DNA of 64,000 bases from assembly GCF_001424405.1 (NCBI RefSeq), contig NZ_LMPS01000009.1, forward strand, positions 124,001 to 188,000. The letters run 5' to 3'. This document shows positions 16,988 through 25,735 of the stretch, in pieces. Made by a program: the position numbers and the translations under genes. The first letter of the stretch is position 1, and each line of letters opens with the position of its first letter. The notes under the pieces were generated by a model, which saw only the letters and a list, made by a program, of their open reading frames with translations, did no database searches and had not been told where the DNA came from. Origin of the DNA: Dyadobacter sp. Leaf189. GTDB taxonomy: Bacteria; Bacteroidota; Bacteroidia; Cytophagales; Spirosomataceae.

Positions 16988-17650
16988 TCAGTTTCCGCCG
17001 CGCCCTGCTTTATAGGAATCGTATTCTTCCAGTAACTTCATCAGGTCGTCGTCGCCGGCAAAGTCCAGCTGCTGTTCCCGGATCACATATTGCATTTTAT
17101 TCTTCTCATCCGTAAGCAGTTTCAGGAAGCTGTTGCGATTTTTCAGATCTACCAGGTTCATTTTCCCGTCCTTCAAAATGTAAAGCTTTGCCGAGGGGTC
17201 CATTTGCATGGTAGCGCTCGCCTTTTCCACCTTGATCGGCTTCACGTATTTTTTCAAAAGCTTTGTATTTCCATCGTACATCAGGCGGTAAAAGCTTTTC
17301 TCGGATTGATCGGCAACAGCAGGGTAGCCACTTCTGAATGTATATAAGTCAGTACCAGTTGGAAGATTGAATTCTTTGATCCCTCCCGAAACCCGGTACA
17401 TACCAGAATCCGCTTTGTACTCCAGCTCGTCTTTATTCACATCGTACCGGATTTTGATCCCGTCATGCACGCGGTCGTCACTGGTGCGGACACTTCCGGT
17501 GTACCATTCTTTGAAAAGATAATGCGAGCCGTCGCTGCTTGCCGAAGCTTCATTATAGGGAGTACCTGCCAGGCCGGTGGAGTCCTGGGCAGTTGCAAGC
17601 TGGGCCAGAAGTATCGGTGTCAGGAGAAAAAATCTTCTAAGATATTTCAT
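16988..17650 (-). CDS. secreted hypothetical protein
   Basis: A 220-residue protein with a signal peptide (MKYLRRFFLLTPILLAQLAT, cleavage after TAQ). The mature part is beta-rich and polar, with repeated short charged strands (KIRYDVNKDELEYK, SFYRLMYDGNTKLLKKY) and an Asp/Glu-rich C-terminus (FAGDDDLMKLLEEYDSYK). No domain was recognised; the general shape is that of a conserved Bacteroidota hypothetical protein. Convergent with the phosphatase gene, which ends 3 bases away, and divergent from nuoN. Confidence 0.72.
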   Translation of the reverse strand: MKYLRRFFLLTPILLAQLATAQDSTGLAGTPYNEASASSDGSHYLFKEWYTGSVRTSDDRVHDGIKIRYDVNKDELEYKADSGMYRVSGGIKEFNLPTGTDLYTFRSGYPAVADQSEKSFYRLMYDGNTKLLKKYVKPIKVEKASATMQMDPSAKLYILKDGKMNLVDLKNRNSFLKLLTDEKNKMQYVIREQQLDFAGDDDLMKLLEEYDSYKAGRGGN

Positions 17651-17722
17651 GATTTAAGTTGGTTAATTTGATAAGTTCGAAGTCGGGTAGCCGCTCAGGC
17701 TGGTTTCCCTGCCATCTTTAAG

Positions 17723-17730
17723 TACTTTTG
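17723..17730 (+). promoter_or_regulatory. -7 box upstream of nuoN
   Basis: TACTTTTG matches TAnnTTTG and lies 23 bases before the proposed TTG start of nuoN. No convincing TTTG -33 box was found, so the leader would be short (about 17 bases) and the promoter call is tentative. Confidence 0.45.
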
Positions 17731-17753
17731 CCAAAAAAATTGTACCCGTTCCA

Positions 17754-19211
17754 TTGAATATAAGCGAGCAGCTCATACATATACGCCAAAGTTTAGCAGG
17801 CATCGTTCCGGAAATTTTCCTGGCTTTTCTTTTTTGTTTCATTCTGCTGGCTGAGCTGCTGTTTTTGAAGCGGGTTGATGCCAAAAAATCTGCCGCTTAC
17901 CTGAGTAGCATTGCGCTCGCCGGCAGCGTAATCGTCATTTTGCTTCTGCTTTTGCAATGGAATGCAGAACCTTCGTTCCGCTTCCATCCGTTGCTGTTTT
18001 TGGATCGCCAGGCGGTTTTTTTCAAACTACTGATCGCATTTGCGTGGCTGTTTACATTGCTGCATGTCCGGATACTCAAATATGATTTCCCTCCCGAGTT
18101 CAATGCATTGCTGATTGCGGCGGTTGCAGGAATGAACCTGTTGAGTATGTCAACACATTTCCTCTCCATTTACCTGTCGCTCGAACTGATCTCAATCAGC
18201 TCTTACGTGCTGGTAGCGCTGTCGCCTTACCGGAAAGCAGCCGAAGGCGGGATCAAATACCTGCTTTTTGGATCAGCCAGCTCAGCTGTCATGCTTTACG
18301 GGATTTCCCTGGTTTACGGAATTACGGGAACAATGGACATTACCAGTGAAATGATGACGATCGGGCTGACCAACAATCCGGATTTTGTGGTAACGGTAAC
18401 CATTGTACTGACACTCGCCGGGCTCCTGTTCAAGTTGTCGCTTGTTCCGTTTCACGTCTGGACACCCGATGTTTACGAAGCCGCACCTACCCCACTTGTT
18501 TCATTCCTCTCCGTAGCGCCAAAAGCTGCAGTGATATTGGTGTTAATGCGACTAGCGGGAATTCTGCCTGCACAATACTTTCCGATTTTGGGAGGTATCG
18601 CGCTGATCAGCATTACTGTCGGGAATGTGGCTGCACTCTGGCAAAGCAATATACGTAGGTTACTCGCTTATTCTTCCATTTCGCAAGCCGGTTACCTACT
18701 CGTGGGTATTGCAGCATACAGCAGATTTGGCTTTGAATCGGCAGTATTTTACACAGCAGCCTACCTGATTATCAACATGGCTGCATTCTTCCTGGTTGAT
18801 TTACTCCAGCCCAGGTCCGAGACCGCATTCACGGATTATGAGGGATTAGGTAAAAAATCGGTGTGGATTTCGGCGGCTTTAACGATTGTAATGGTCGCCC
18901 TGGCCGGACTGCCGCCTACCGGTGGATTTACTTCAAAGCTGCTGGTGTTTTCGGCACTTTGGGAAAGTTACCATCAGCAGGAATTCCCCTGGATGCTATG
19001 GTTACTGATCGGCGGTATTTTGAATGCGGCGGTTGCACTCGCTTATTATATGAAGCTTCCCTACCTGTTATTTTTCAAGAATGCGGGAAACAAACCTTAC
19101 ACCGGGAATAATGATTTTACGGGTAAGATTGTGGCTGGTTTGCTATTGGCCGCCGTGCTGTTGCTGTTCTTTACGCCCGAGCTGCTTACCACCTGGATTT
19201 CTTCTTTTTGA
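17754..19211 (+). CDS. nuoN: NADH-quinone oxidoreductase subunit N
   Basis: A 485-residue polytopic membrane protein of the proton-pumping antiporter-like family of complex I, with about 14 hydrophobic helices. Subunit N features are LLSMSTHFLSIYLSLELISISSYVL near residue 130, GGIKYLLFGSASSAVMLYG with the conserved Lys, LLFKLSLVPFHVWTPDVYE and RRLLAYSSISQAGYLLVG. The start is TTG at 17754; no ATG or GTG in frame lies between it and the first membrane helix, and the upstream frame has no better start. NuoN is usually the last gene of a long nuo operon, but here the upstream neighbour runs the other way and no other complex I gene is present, so it is either separated from the rest or part of a second locus. 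Confidence 0.95.
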   Translation: MNISEQLIHIRQSLAGIVPEIFLAFLFCFILLAELLFLKRVDAKKSAAYLSSIALAGSVIVILLLLLQWNAEPSFRFHPLLFLDRQAVFFKLLIAFAWLFTLLHVRILKYDFPPEFNALLIAAVAGMNLLSMSTHFLSIYLSLELISISSYVLVALSPYRKAAEGGIKYLLFGSASSAVMLYGISLVYGITGTMDITSEMMTIGLTNNPDFVVTVTIVLTLAGLLFKLSLVPFHVWTPDVYEAAPTPLVSFLSVAPKAAVILVLMRLAGILPAQYFPILGGIALISITVGNVAALWQSNIRRLLAYSSISQAGYLLVGIAAYSRFGFESAVFYTAAYLIINMAAFFLVDLLQPRSETAFTDYEGLGKKSVWISAALTIVMVALAGLPPTGGFTSKLLVFSALWESYHQQEFPWMLWLLIGGILNAAVALAYYMKLPYLLFFKNAGNKPYTGNNDFTGKIVAGLLLAAVLLLFFTPELLTTWISSF

Positions 19212-19218
19212 CCTGAGC

Positions 19219-20079
19219 TTAAAGAACAGGCCGGATTTTGTATCCCTGTTTCCGGAGCAATGCGATTACACCACGTTCGCCGCCCAGGTGGGCCGCTCCC
19301 ACTGCAATGAACGTCGGCTTTTCTGAAACGATCTTCTCAATGCGCGAGATCCATTTTTTATTTCTGTCAAACAGCATAATTTCCTCGTTTCCGTCGAGGC
19401 CAAACTCACTTTTTAACGTCAGTTTGTAAAGCTCGTTGATGTTCTGCGTTTTGTAGAGCGCAACAAGCTCTTTGAACTCATTCCGCGCTTTTGGCAGATT
19501 ATCGATCATCGCCAGGATCATTTTCACCTGGTCTTTGTAAGGTATTGAATCAAAAACGGCCATTTGCTCGTCCATCGATTCTATCCCTATCACTTCTGAT
19601 TGCTGTTTTTTGGCAAGTTCCACGAGGGACATTTCGTACGATTGCGGCTGACAATTCAGCACTGCATTAAACAGCGGCCCCATTAGTACAAAGGGTTTAG
19701 CCTTCGCAAACATTCCAATCCCAACTCCCACAGAATCTTTGTAAAACTGATCGAGCTTGTTGTATTCCGATTCGGAAACGAGTTTTTTCAACTCGTTTCC
19801 GTCCCGCATATTCATCGACTTCATCATATTCATCATCATGCCCGGATCGTCCATATCCATTTCCAGCGCCACCTGCTCTGTTTTTGATAGTGCAGATTTA
19901 ACCGAATCACTCAGCGCAAAATCAGCCGGGCAAATCAAATGAATGGTACCAAAGAGATAGGAAGGCTTGGGTTGCCCTGGTTTGGTGATCTCCCAAAGCA
20001 ATGCATTTTCAGTAGGTGCCTGGGCAAAGCCTGCACCTGCAGAAATCAAAAAAGCAAAAACCCAAACCAAAACCTTCAT
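19219..20079 (-). CDS. TraB/GumN family protein
   Basis: A 286-residue exported protein. After the signal peptide (MKVLVWVFAFLISAGAGFAQ) come the family motifs LWEITKPG, SYLFGTIHL near residue 40, VALEMDM near 75 and the C-terminal FIAVGAAHLGGERGVIALLR. TraB/GumN/Tiki proteins are putative metal-dependent proteases with two GxxH/His motifs; in eukaryotic Tiki the same residues cleave Wnt. The frame runs up to 20181, but that extension is translated from the repeat element at 20099-20130 and is not credible; the ATG at 20079 opens directly into the signal peptide. It is downstream of the M28 peptidase gene on the same strand and convergent with nuoN (7 bases apart). Confidence 0.88.
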   Translation of the reverse strand: MKVLVWVFAFLISAGAGFAQAPTENALLWEITKPGQPKPSYLFGTIHLICPADFALSDSVKSALSKTEQVALEMDMDDPGMMMNMMKSMNMRDGNELKKLVSESEYNKLDQFYKDSVGVGIGMFAKAKPFVLMGPLFNAVLNCQPQSYEMSLVELAKKQQSEVIGIESMDEQMAVFDSIPYKDQVKMILAMIDNLPKARNEFKELVALYKTQNINELYKLTLKSEFGLDGNEEIMLFDRNKKWISRIEKIVSEKPTFIAVGAAHLGGERGVIALLRKQGYKIRPVL

Positions 20080-20098
20080 ATAATAAGTGTTTATTCCT

Positions 20099-20130
20099 GT
20101 CAGTCTGTCTTCGACTGCGCTCAGACTGAC
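20099..20130. repeat. REP-like palindrome, shortened copy 2
   Basis: The sequence holds inverted arms GTCAGTCTG (20099-20107) and CAGACTGAC (20122-20130), and its right part (TCTTCGACTGCGCTCAGACT) matches the right arm of the 9794-9852 element with one change. The left arm has lost about 15 bases relative to copy 1. It lies in the gap between the M28 peptidase and TraB genes. Confidence 0.75.
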
Positions 20131-20186
20131 AAGTTTCATTCTCCTTCCTCCCTTTCCTCCCTCCTCCCTTTTCTCCATCAAAAAAA

Positions 20187-21779
20187 CTACTCCTTATTGC
20201 TATCCACCAAAATCCGCTCGTCCCGGTTAACTAGCTCCCAGGCTGTATGGAAAACCAGCTTCACGATCGATGATTGTTTGTCGAACAGGATTTTTTCCAC
20301 ATCGTCACCTGGTTTGTGATAATCTTCGTGCACGCCGGTAAAATAGAAAATGACCGGCACGCCAACTTTGGCAAAATTGTAATGGTCGGAGCGGTAGTAA
20401 AACCGGTTCGGATCTTTCGGATCGTTGAATGTGTAATCAAGCTTGAAGTTGACGTACTTCTTATTTGCTTCTTCACTGATCTCGTGCAGCTTCGAAGACA
20501 GCTTGTCTGAGCCGATCAGATATACATACTTGTGATCATTTTTGTGCGCTTCGTCAACCCGCCCGATCATATCAATATTCAGATCGGCGATCGTGTTTTT
20601 CAATGGATAAAGCGGATTTTCGGAATAATATTCAGATCCAAAAAGCCCTTTTTCTTCGCCGGTCACATTCAGGAACAGGATACTTCTTCTTGGTCCTTTT
20701 CCTTCGGCTTTGGCTTTACTGAAAGCCTCCGCGATTTCAAGCAGTGACACAGTCCCCGATCCGTCGTCGTCTGCTCCATTGTTGATCTCTCCATTCGGCG
20801 AGATACCGATATGGTCAAGGTGCGCGCTGATCACCAGTACTTCCTCCTTCTTGTCGCTACCTTCCATAAATGCAGCAACGTTTTCGGTGTCAATCGTCTC
20901 GCTGATCCGCTCCACTTTCATCGACACTGAGCCTGTCGGATTTTTGGTTAAAGCTTTACCCGACTTCTCAATTGACTCCCGGCTTTTAGCGAGTTTCGCA
21001 ACTGAAGTATTGAGGATTTTTGCGCCTAAATCCTGCGACACACCAAATGCCGCAATGTTATTCGGATTCTCCTGAACCGGTTTCAATGTGGGAGCACTGA
21101 ACCTGCGCGCCATTGCTGCACGCTGGCGGATCTCCTTATCAAGATCGTCCCCTGTTTTGTCAGTAATGATAAATACATATTTCGCTCCCTTTTCACGGGC
21201 CAGCTTCACTTTGTTCTGCCAGCCGACAGTCGCGCCCCATTTACTTTTTTCAGTAGTACCGCTGAGGAGGTATTTTCCGTCCGCACTTTTAGGCTCGCCT
21301 TCAAAAATGATCACCGACTTGTCTTTAACATCCAGGTTCTTATAATCAGAATAAGCCTGGTCCTCGATACCAAATCCCGCAAGTACGACATTGGCCGAGA
21401 TCTCTTCCGGCACTGTCAGCAGTCCATTGAGGTAAAAGTCCTTATTGAACTCAAACTTCTTACCGCCTGCTTTTACATACACATCGCCGTAGCTTCTTTT
21501 ATAGAGCGTGTACTTCTGAAGATAGCTTTTGGAACCATCGGCCGCAGTTGCAGCAGGCTGCAAACCGAATTGCTTATAGTATTTTGAAACATATTCAGCC
21601 GCTTTTTTCTGCCCCGGCGAACCAGTATCGCGACCTTCCAAACTGTCAGAAGCGATAATTACCAGGTGCTTTTTAAGATCTTCCGGGGTAATGCTGTTTG
21701 CATATTTGACAGCATCATCCTGCGCATTTGCAATCGTTGCAGCGGAAAGAAGTATCCCGGCCAGCAAGTTTTTGTTCAT
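20187..21779 (-). CDS. secreted M28 family metallopeptidase (aminopeptidase)
   Basis: A 530-residue exported protein with signal peptide MNKNLLAGILLSAATIANAQ. A PA (protease-associated) segment lies around residues 120-240, and the M28 catalytic domain follows with AHLDHIG (first zinc ligand), NGADDDGSG (bridging Asp), VTGEEKGLFGSEY (catalytic Glu pair) and DMIGRVDEAHKND; the last zinc ligand is in GVHEDYHKPGDD. It is expected to release N-terminal amino acids from peptides outside the inner membrane. The frame continues 70 codons upstream to 21989, but that part is low-complexity and has no signal peptide, so the ATG at 21779 is chosen. Divergent from the DUF4160 gene. Confidence 0.92.
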   Translation of the reverse strand: MNKNLLAGILLSAATIANAQDDAVKYANSITPEDLKKHLVIIASDSLEGRDTGSPGQKKAAEYVSKYYKQFGLQPAATAADGSKSYLQKYTLYKRSYGDVYVKAGGKKFEFNKDFYLNGLLTVPEEISANVVLAGFGIEDQAYSDYKNLDVKDKSVIIFEGEPKSADGKYLLSGTTEKSKWGATVGWQNKVKLAREKGAKYVFIITDKTGDDLDKEIRQRAAMARRFSAPTLKPVQENPNNIAAFGVSQDLGAKILNTSVAKLAKSRESIEKSGKALTKNPTGSVSMKVERISETIDTENVAAFMEGSDKKEEVLVISAHLDHIGISPNGEINNGADDDGSGTVSLLEIAEAFSKAKAEGKGPRRSILFLNVTGEEKGLFGSEYYSENPLYPLKNTIADLNIDMIGRVDEAHKNDHKYVYLIGSDKLSSKLHEISEEANKKYVNFKLDYTFNDPKDPNRFYYRSDHYNFAKVGVPVIFYFTGVHEDYHKPGDDVEKILFDKQSSIVKLVFHTAWELVNRDERILVDSNKE

Positions 21780-21849
21780 AGTAATGTTCATTGTTATGTC
21801 AATTGTTACAAAGTAACTAAACCCCGTGCCGAATGCAAAATGCCGGTGA

Positions 21850-21878
21850 TTTGCGAATGGATTATAGTTGTAAATTTG
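21850..21878 (+). promoter_or_regulatory. promoter of the DUF4160-DUF2442 pair
   Basis: A -33 TTTG (21850-21853) and a -7 TAAATTTG (21871-21878) are 17 bases apart. The start of transcription would be near 21885, giving a leader of about 18 bases to the ATG at 21903. Confidence 0.6.
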
Positions 21879-21902
21879 AACTTCACTTATACACACTGTT
21901 TT

Positions 21903-22166
21903 ATGCCCGAAATAAGCCGCTTTCTGGGAATTGTTATTCGCATGTTTTTTGACGACCACAACCCTCCGCATTTCCATGCCGAATTTCAAGATTTTAAAGC
22001 CGTCATCGGAATAAAGAATGCAGAGCTGCTTGAAGGATATCTTCCGTCAAAACAATTAAAATTAGTACAGGCCTGGGCAATTATTCACGAAGCAGAATTG
22101 TTAGTCAATTTTACCCGCCTGGGAGAAGATCATAAATCGTGGAATAAAATAGATCCGCTTCAATAA
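21903..22166 (+). CDS. DUF4160 domain protein
   Basis: An 87-residue protein with the DUF4160 core: MPEISRFLGIVIRMFFDDH at the start, then NPPHFHAEF with its two conserved His, and LVQAWAIIHEAELLVNF in the C-terminal helix. The longer frame from 21666 would overlap the promoter and the divergent M28 gene, so the ATG at 21903 is used. DUF4160 and DUF2442 genes occur as neighbours in many bacteria and have been proposed to be a toxin-antitoxin-like pair, but a function is not proven to my knowledge. One base separates it from the DUF2442 gene. Confidence 0.88.
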   Translation: MPEISRFLGIVIRMFFDDHNPPHFHAEFQDFKAVIGIKNAELLEGYLPSKQLKLVQAWAIIHEAELLVNFTRLGEDHKSWNKIDPLQ

Positions 22167-22167
22167 G

Positions 22168-22437
22168 ATGCTTTACTATATCAAAAAGATCATTTCAATT
22201 GAAGATTATACAGTGAAGTGCCTGTTTAATACCGGTGAAGTGCGTGCTATCAATCTTGAAAAGGTTATAGAAAGATATAAACTGATCAACGATGGACTAG
22301 TAAGCCGGCTGGCTGATCCTAACTATTTTAAATCAGTAAATCTGGATTCTTACGGAACATTAACCTGGGATAATGGTGTTGATTTTGACCCCGATAATCT
22401 CTATAAAATGTCAGAAGCCGAAATAGCTACATTCTGA
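22168..22437 (+). CDS. DUF2442 domain protein
   Basis: An 89-residue protein with the DUF2442 pattern: a beta-strand start (YIKKIISIEDYTVKCLF), NTGEVRAINLEKVI, a central region ending in DPNYFKSVNLDSYGTLTWDN and the closing GVDFDPDNLYKMS. It starts 1 base after the DUF4160 stop, so the two are made together. Proteins of this type are small, soluble and often linked to DUF4160 or to helix-turn-helix antitoxins. No DNA-binding domain is visible, so autoregulation of the usual type II kind is not supported. Confidence 0.88.
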   Translation: MLYYIKKIISIEDYTVKCLFNTGEVRAINLEKVIERYKLINDGLVSRLADPNYFKSVNLDSYGTLTWDNGVDFDPDNLYKMSEAEIATF

Positions 22438-22514
22438 TAATTTCTATTAGATATTGCACTTCTTCGAGTATAAAGCCCCATTTTCAGCCGGCAACAATTA
22501 TTTAATTGTAAAAT

Positions 22515-22546
22515 ACTGTTATTCAGCAGAAAATGTAGTACATTTG
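22515..22546 (+). promoter_or_regulatory. promoter of typA
   Basis: A -7 box TACATTTG (22539-22546) has a degenerate -33 box (ACTG, 22515-22518) 20 bases upstream. The expected start near 22553 gives a leader of about 96 bases, long enough for extra control, though no clear structure was recognised in it. Confidence 0.6.
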
Positions 22547-22648
22547 CACCTTATTTTGACACTACTTCAGTCAAAACAAGCATAGCGGGGCCTGGTAAAA
22601 CATCCAACTATCCAATTCAGGTTTCGTAAACAATTGATCTATAAAACA

Positions 22649-24463
22649 ATGCAAGCCATTCGTAACATCGCAATCATTGCGCACGTTGACCACGGTAAAA
22701 CCACATTGGTTGACAAAATCATCCACGCTTCAAAGCTCTTCAGGGACAATCAGGAGTTCGACGACCTGATTCTTGACAACAATGACCTGGAACGCGAACG
22801 TGGAATTACAATTGTTTCTAAGAACGTATCGGTGCGTTACAAAGATGTTAAAATCAATGTAATTGATACACCAGGTCACGCAGACTTTGGTGGTGAAGTG
22901 GAACGCGTACTTAAAATGGCGGATGGCGTATTGTTGCTGGTCGATGCATTCGAAGGCCCAATGCCGCAAACGCGCTTCGTATTAGGAAAAGCGATCGATC
23001 TGGGATTGAAGCCGATCGTGGTTGTGAATAAAGTAGATAAAGAAAACTGCCGCCCGGAAGAAGTTCAGGAAAATGTATTTGACCTGATGTTCAACCTTGG
23101 TGCAACAGAAGATCAGCTTGACTTTGTAACTGTTTACGGTTCGTCGAAACAAGGCTGGATGGGCCCGGATTGGCAGAAACCAACTGATAACATTACTTAC
23201 CTGCTGGATACGATCATCGAATCGATCCCTGAGCCGAAGATCGACGAAGGTACTTTGCAAATGCAGATCACTTCGCTTGACTACAATGCATTCGTAGGTC
23301 GTATCGCGATCGGACGTGTAAAACGCGGAACAATCAAAGAAGGATCTACATTGTCACTTTGCAAAGCGGACGGTGTGATCAAAAAAGTGAAAGTGAAAGA
23401 ATTGCAGACTTTTGAAGGTCTGGGAAGAGTGAAAGTATCAGAAGTTACAGCAGGAGATATTTGCGCAGTAACCGGGATTGAAGATTTCGAAATTGGTGAT
23501 ACCCTCGCTGATCTTGAGAATCCGGAGCCAATTGCACGTATCGCTGTGGATGAGCCAACTATGAACATGCTCTTCACGATCAACAACTCTCCATTCTTTG
23601 GTAAAGAAGGTAAGTTTGTGACATCACGCCACTTGCGTGACCGTTTGCTGAAAGAAACTGAGAAGAACCTCGCATTGCGCGTTGAGCCAACAGATACAGA
23701 AGATAAATTCCTTGTATTTGGTCGTGGTATCCTTCACTTGTCGGTATTGATCGAAACAATGCGTCGCGAAGGTTACGAATTGCAACTGGGCCAGCCTCAG
23801 GTTCTTTTCAAAGAAGACGAAAACGGCGAGCGCCTTGAACCAATCGAAACATTGGTTGTAGACGTTCCTGAAACAACAGCTGGTAAGGTAATCGAATTGG
23901 CAACGCAGCGTAAAGGCGAGCTTTTGATTATGGAGCCAAAAGGTGATTTGCAACACCTTGAATTCCTGATTCCTTCAAGAGGTTTGATCGGTCTTCGCTC
24001 AAACGTATTGACTGCAACGCAGGGTGAAGCTGTAATGACGCACCGTTTCAAAGAATTCGGTACATTCCGCGGACCAATCCCTGGACGTATCAGCGGATCT
24101 ATTATTTCTAAAAACACAGGACCAGCAACTGGTTACACCATTGATAAATTGCAGGATCGCGGCCGTTTCTTTGTAGAGCCGGGTGACGAGATCTACGGTG
24201 GACAGGTTATCGGCGAGCACAACCGCCCGAACGATATTGTAGTAAACTTGCAGGAAGCGAAAAAACTGACCAACATGCGTGCTTCTGGTACAGATGATGG
24301 TTTGAGAATCGCACCGAAAATCAATTTCTCTCTGGAAGAAGCAATGGAATATATTCAGAAAGACGAGTATCTTGAAGTTACGCCTCAAAGTATCAGAATG
24401 CGTAAAATATACCTGGAAGAAAACGACCGCAAGCGTTATGCTTCTAAATTGGAGATGGTTTAA
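22649..24463 (+). CDS. typA: translational GTPase TypA/BipA
   Basis: A 604-residue ribosome-associated GTPase. G motifs are complete: [36 protein letters not shown] and [13 protein letters not shown]-like domains III and V follow, and the C-terminal TypA-specific domain contains [18 protein letters not shown] and GHNRP-type motif [12 protein letters not shown]. TypA acts in ribosome assembly and stress, especially in the cold. The ATG at 22649 opens directly into [16 protein letters not shown] and is preferred over the in-frame ATG at 22634. It is flanked by its own promoter and a strong terminator and so is monocistronic. Confidence 0.98.
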   Translation: MQAIRNIAIIAHVDHGKTTLVDKIIHASKLFRDNQEFDDLILDNNDLERERGITIVSKNVSVRYKDVKINVIDTPGHADFGGEVERVLKMADGVLLLVDAFEGPMPQTRFVLGKAIDLGLKPIVVVNKVDKENCRPEEVQENVFDLMFNLGATEDQLDFVTVYGSSKQGWMGPDWQKPTDNITYLLDTIIESIPEPKIDEGTLQMQITSLDYNAFVGRIAIGRVKRGTIKEGSTLSLCKADGVIKKVKVKELQTFEGLGRVKVSEVTAGDICAVTGIEDFEIGDTLADLENPEPIARIAVDEPTMNMLFTINNSPFFGKEGKFVTSRHLRDRLLKETEKNLALRVEPTDTEDKFLVFGRGILHLSVLIETMRREGYELQLGQPQVLFKEDENGERLEPIETLVVDVPETTAGKVIELATQRKGELLIMEPKGDLQHLEFLIPSRGLIGLRSNVLTATQGEAVMTHRFKEFGTFRGPIPGRISGSIISKNTGPATGYTIDKLQDRGRFFVEPGDEIYGGQVIGEHNRPNDIVVNLQEAKKLTNMRASGTDDGLRIAPKINFSLEEAMEYIQKDEYLEVTPQSIRMRKIYLEENDRKRYASKLEMV

Positions 24464-24484
24464 GCCGGATCTTATTTGCTGTTA

Positions 24485-24520
24485 AAAAACGAGGAAGCGC
24501 TGGCGCTTCCTCGTTTTTCT
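24485..24520. terminator. bidirectional terminator between typA and a convergent gene
   Basis: Perfect 16-base arms (left AAAAACGAGGAAGCGC, right GCGCTTCCTCGTTTTT) with a tiny loop form a hairpin that carries a T tract in both directions. It serves typA on the plus strand and the membrane protein gene ending at 24556 on the minus strand. Confidence 0.9.
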
Positions 24521-24555
24521 TTTTCTGACCTATAACATTTCCGGCTGTTAGACAG

Positions 24556-24882
24556 CTATTCAGAATTTGAAGTTTTGATTATTTCGTTGAGCGCCTCAAC
24601 TTGCTTCTGATGCGTCTGTCTTGTGAGAAATATATAAATCAGTAGTCCAACTAACACAAAGCCCAGAATTTTCATCGGATTTGAACTCAGCCTTTCACCA
24701 GCTTGGTATTTTATAAGACCTAATAGTACCAGGAAGAGCAGAATTGATGCATCCAAAATCAAAGGCAAAGGTGATCTAAACATGAGTTCCCTATAAAGGA
24801 AGAATGAAAGTGCTACCCGGGTAATTACCAGCAAGATGATAATTCCGGATACTGGTCTTTTGAATGTTTTTATATTGCTCAT
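24556..24882 (-). CDS. small three-helix membrane protein, unknown function
   Basis: A 108-residue protein with three predicted transmembrane helices (about 12-30, 38-58 and 70-86) and a short polar C-terminal tail (RQTHQKQVEALNEIIKTSNSE). No family was recognised. It lies 28 bases after the lipoprotein gene at 24910-25599 on the same strand, so the two are probably one transcript. Both proteins are hard to place and could act together at the membrane; that is a guess from position alone. A bidirectional terminator follows. Confidence 0.65.
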   Translation of the reverse strand: MSNIKTFKRPVSGIIILLVITRVALSFFLYRELMFRSPLPLILDASILLFLVLLGLIKYQAGERLSSNPMKILGFVLVGLLIYIFLTRQTHQKQVEALNEIIKTSNSE

Positions 24883-24909
24883 AAGCTACATAATGGTTCA
24901 GATATGTAT

Positions 24910-25599
24910 TCAGCATCCGGCAGAGCAAGTACCAAGCGTATCAAAAGCGGTATTTTCACAATTAAAATAAAGTGAAACGGAGACAATCAGACCTGCCGCG
25001 CCGGCCATTCCTCCCGAAATTATTCCAGCTGCTAAACTTCCTCCAATTTCCAAAACAAGCTCGTTTTCGCAAGATGCCATATCAATATTGAACTGTTGGC
25101 TACACATACCCGGACAATTTGGGAATTTCATGTTTGCAAACCGCTTATTGAGAGATTTTATCGAGATTTGTTTAACAAGCATATGCGCGAAGCTATTGGT
25201 ATTTACCTTCTCTGTTTCAAGATACTGAGCTATCTTCTGAAATTCTCTAATAGCTTCGAAAACACGATCAGGGTCTCCTCCCGCTTGATTTACAAATTCC
25301 CGAAGATCTTGCTCCGACTTTGTTTTTTGAAGCTTTAAGATCTCTATACTAGAAAGATTACGCTTTTTGACGGGAGACACCAAGTTGGCATTGATGAATA
25401 GCAGAAGATCAGCTGCTGCTTCTGCTGCCGTTTCTTGAGAAAGATTGTTGGCATCGACTCTTAGCAGCTTCAACTCGCTACTTGCCTTTCCAATCTGGGC
25501 TTTGTCACGTGCAGGCAGCGCATCTCGCTCGTTATTGCACGATAAGGTTGAAATAATGACGAACAAACTGCAAACGAATACTTTGAATAGCTTTTTCAT
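24910..25599 (-). CDS. lipoprotein with Cys-rich, Gly-zipper-like C-terminus
   Basis: A 229-residue lipoprotein (start MKKLFKVFVCSLFVIISTLSC, lipobox Cys21). Residues 25-160 are helical and charged with no recognised domain. The C-terminal 70 residues are different: paired cysteines (CPGMCSQQF, ASCENEL, NCENTAF, GTCSAGC) flank a Gly/Ala-rich hydrophobic stretch (GGSLAAGIISGGMAGAAG) that resembles a glycine zipper able to enter a membrane. The frame could begin at an ATG 10 codons upstream, but the signal peptide fits the ATG at 25599. It is cotranscribed with the three-helix membrane protein downstream. Function unknown; an envelope-acting effector or an assembly protein are both possible. 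Confidence 0.72.
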   Translation of the reverse strand: MKKLFKVFVCSLFVIISTLSCNNERDALPARDKAQIGKASSELKLLRVDANNLSQETAAEAAADLLLFINANLVSPVKKRNLSSIEILKLQKTKSEQDLREFVNQAGGDPDRVFEAIREFQKIAQYLETEKVNTNSFAHMLVKQISIKSLNKRFANMKFPNCPGMCSQQFNIDMASCENELVLEIGGSLAAGIISGGMAGAAGLIVSVSLYFNCENTAFDTLGTCSAGC

Positions 25600-25735
25600 C
25601 TTACTGTTTTTTAGTTGTTGATTAATCACTGACTAACATTAGATCTCGATTGAGACCAGGACTAATCAACTCCCAAAAACCTCTTTTCTCCAATCCGTTT
25701 ATTTTTCGGCTGGCGCCAATGATCAAGGTAATTTT

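Noticed and set aside
20080-20181. 34-codon N-terminal extension of the TraB-like gene
   Set aside because: It is the translation of a repeat element and would bury the signal peptide.
21780-21989. 70-codon N-terminal extension of the M28 peptidase
   Set aside because: It has no signal peptide or domain and overlaps the DUF4160 promoter; the ATG at 21779 opens into a clear signal peptide.
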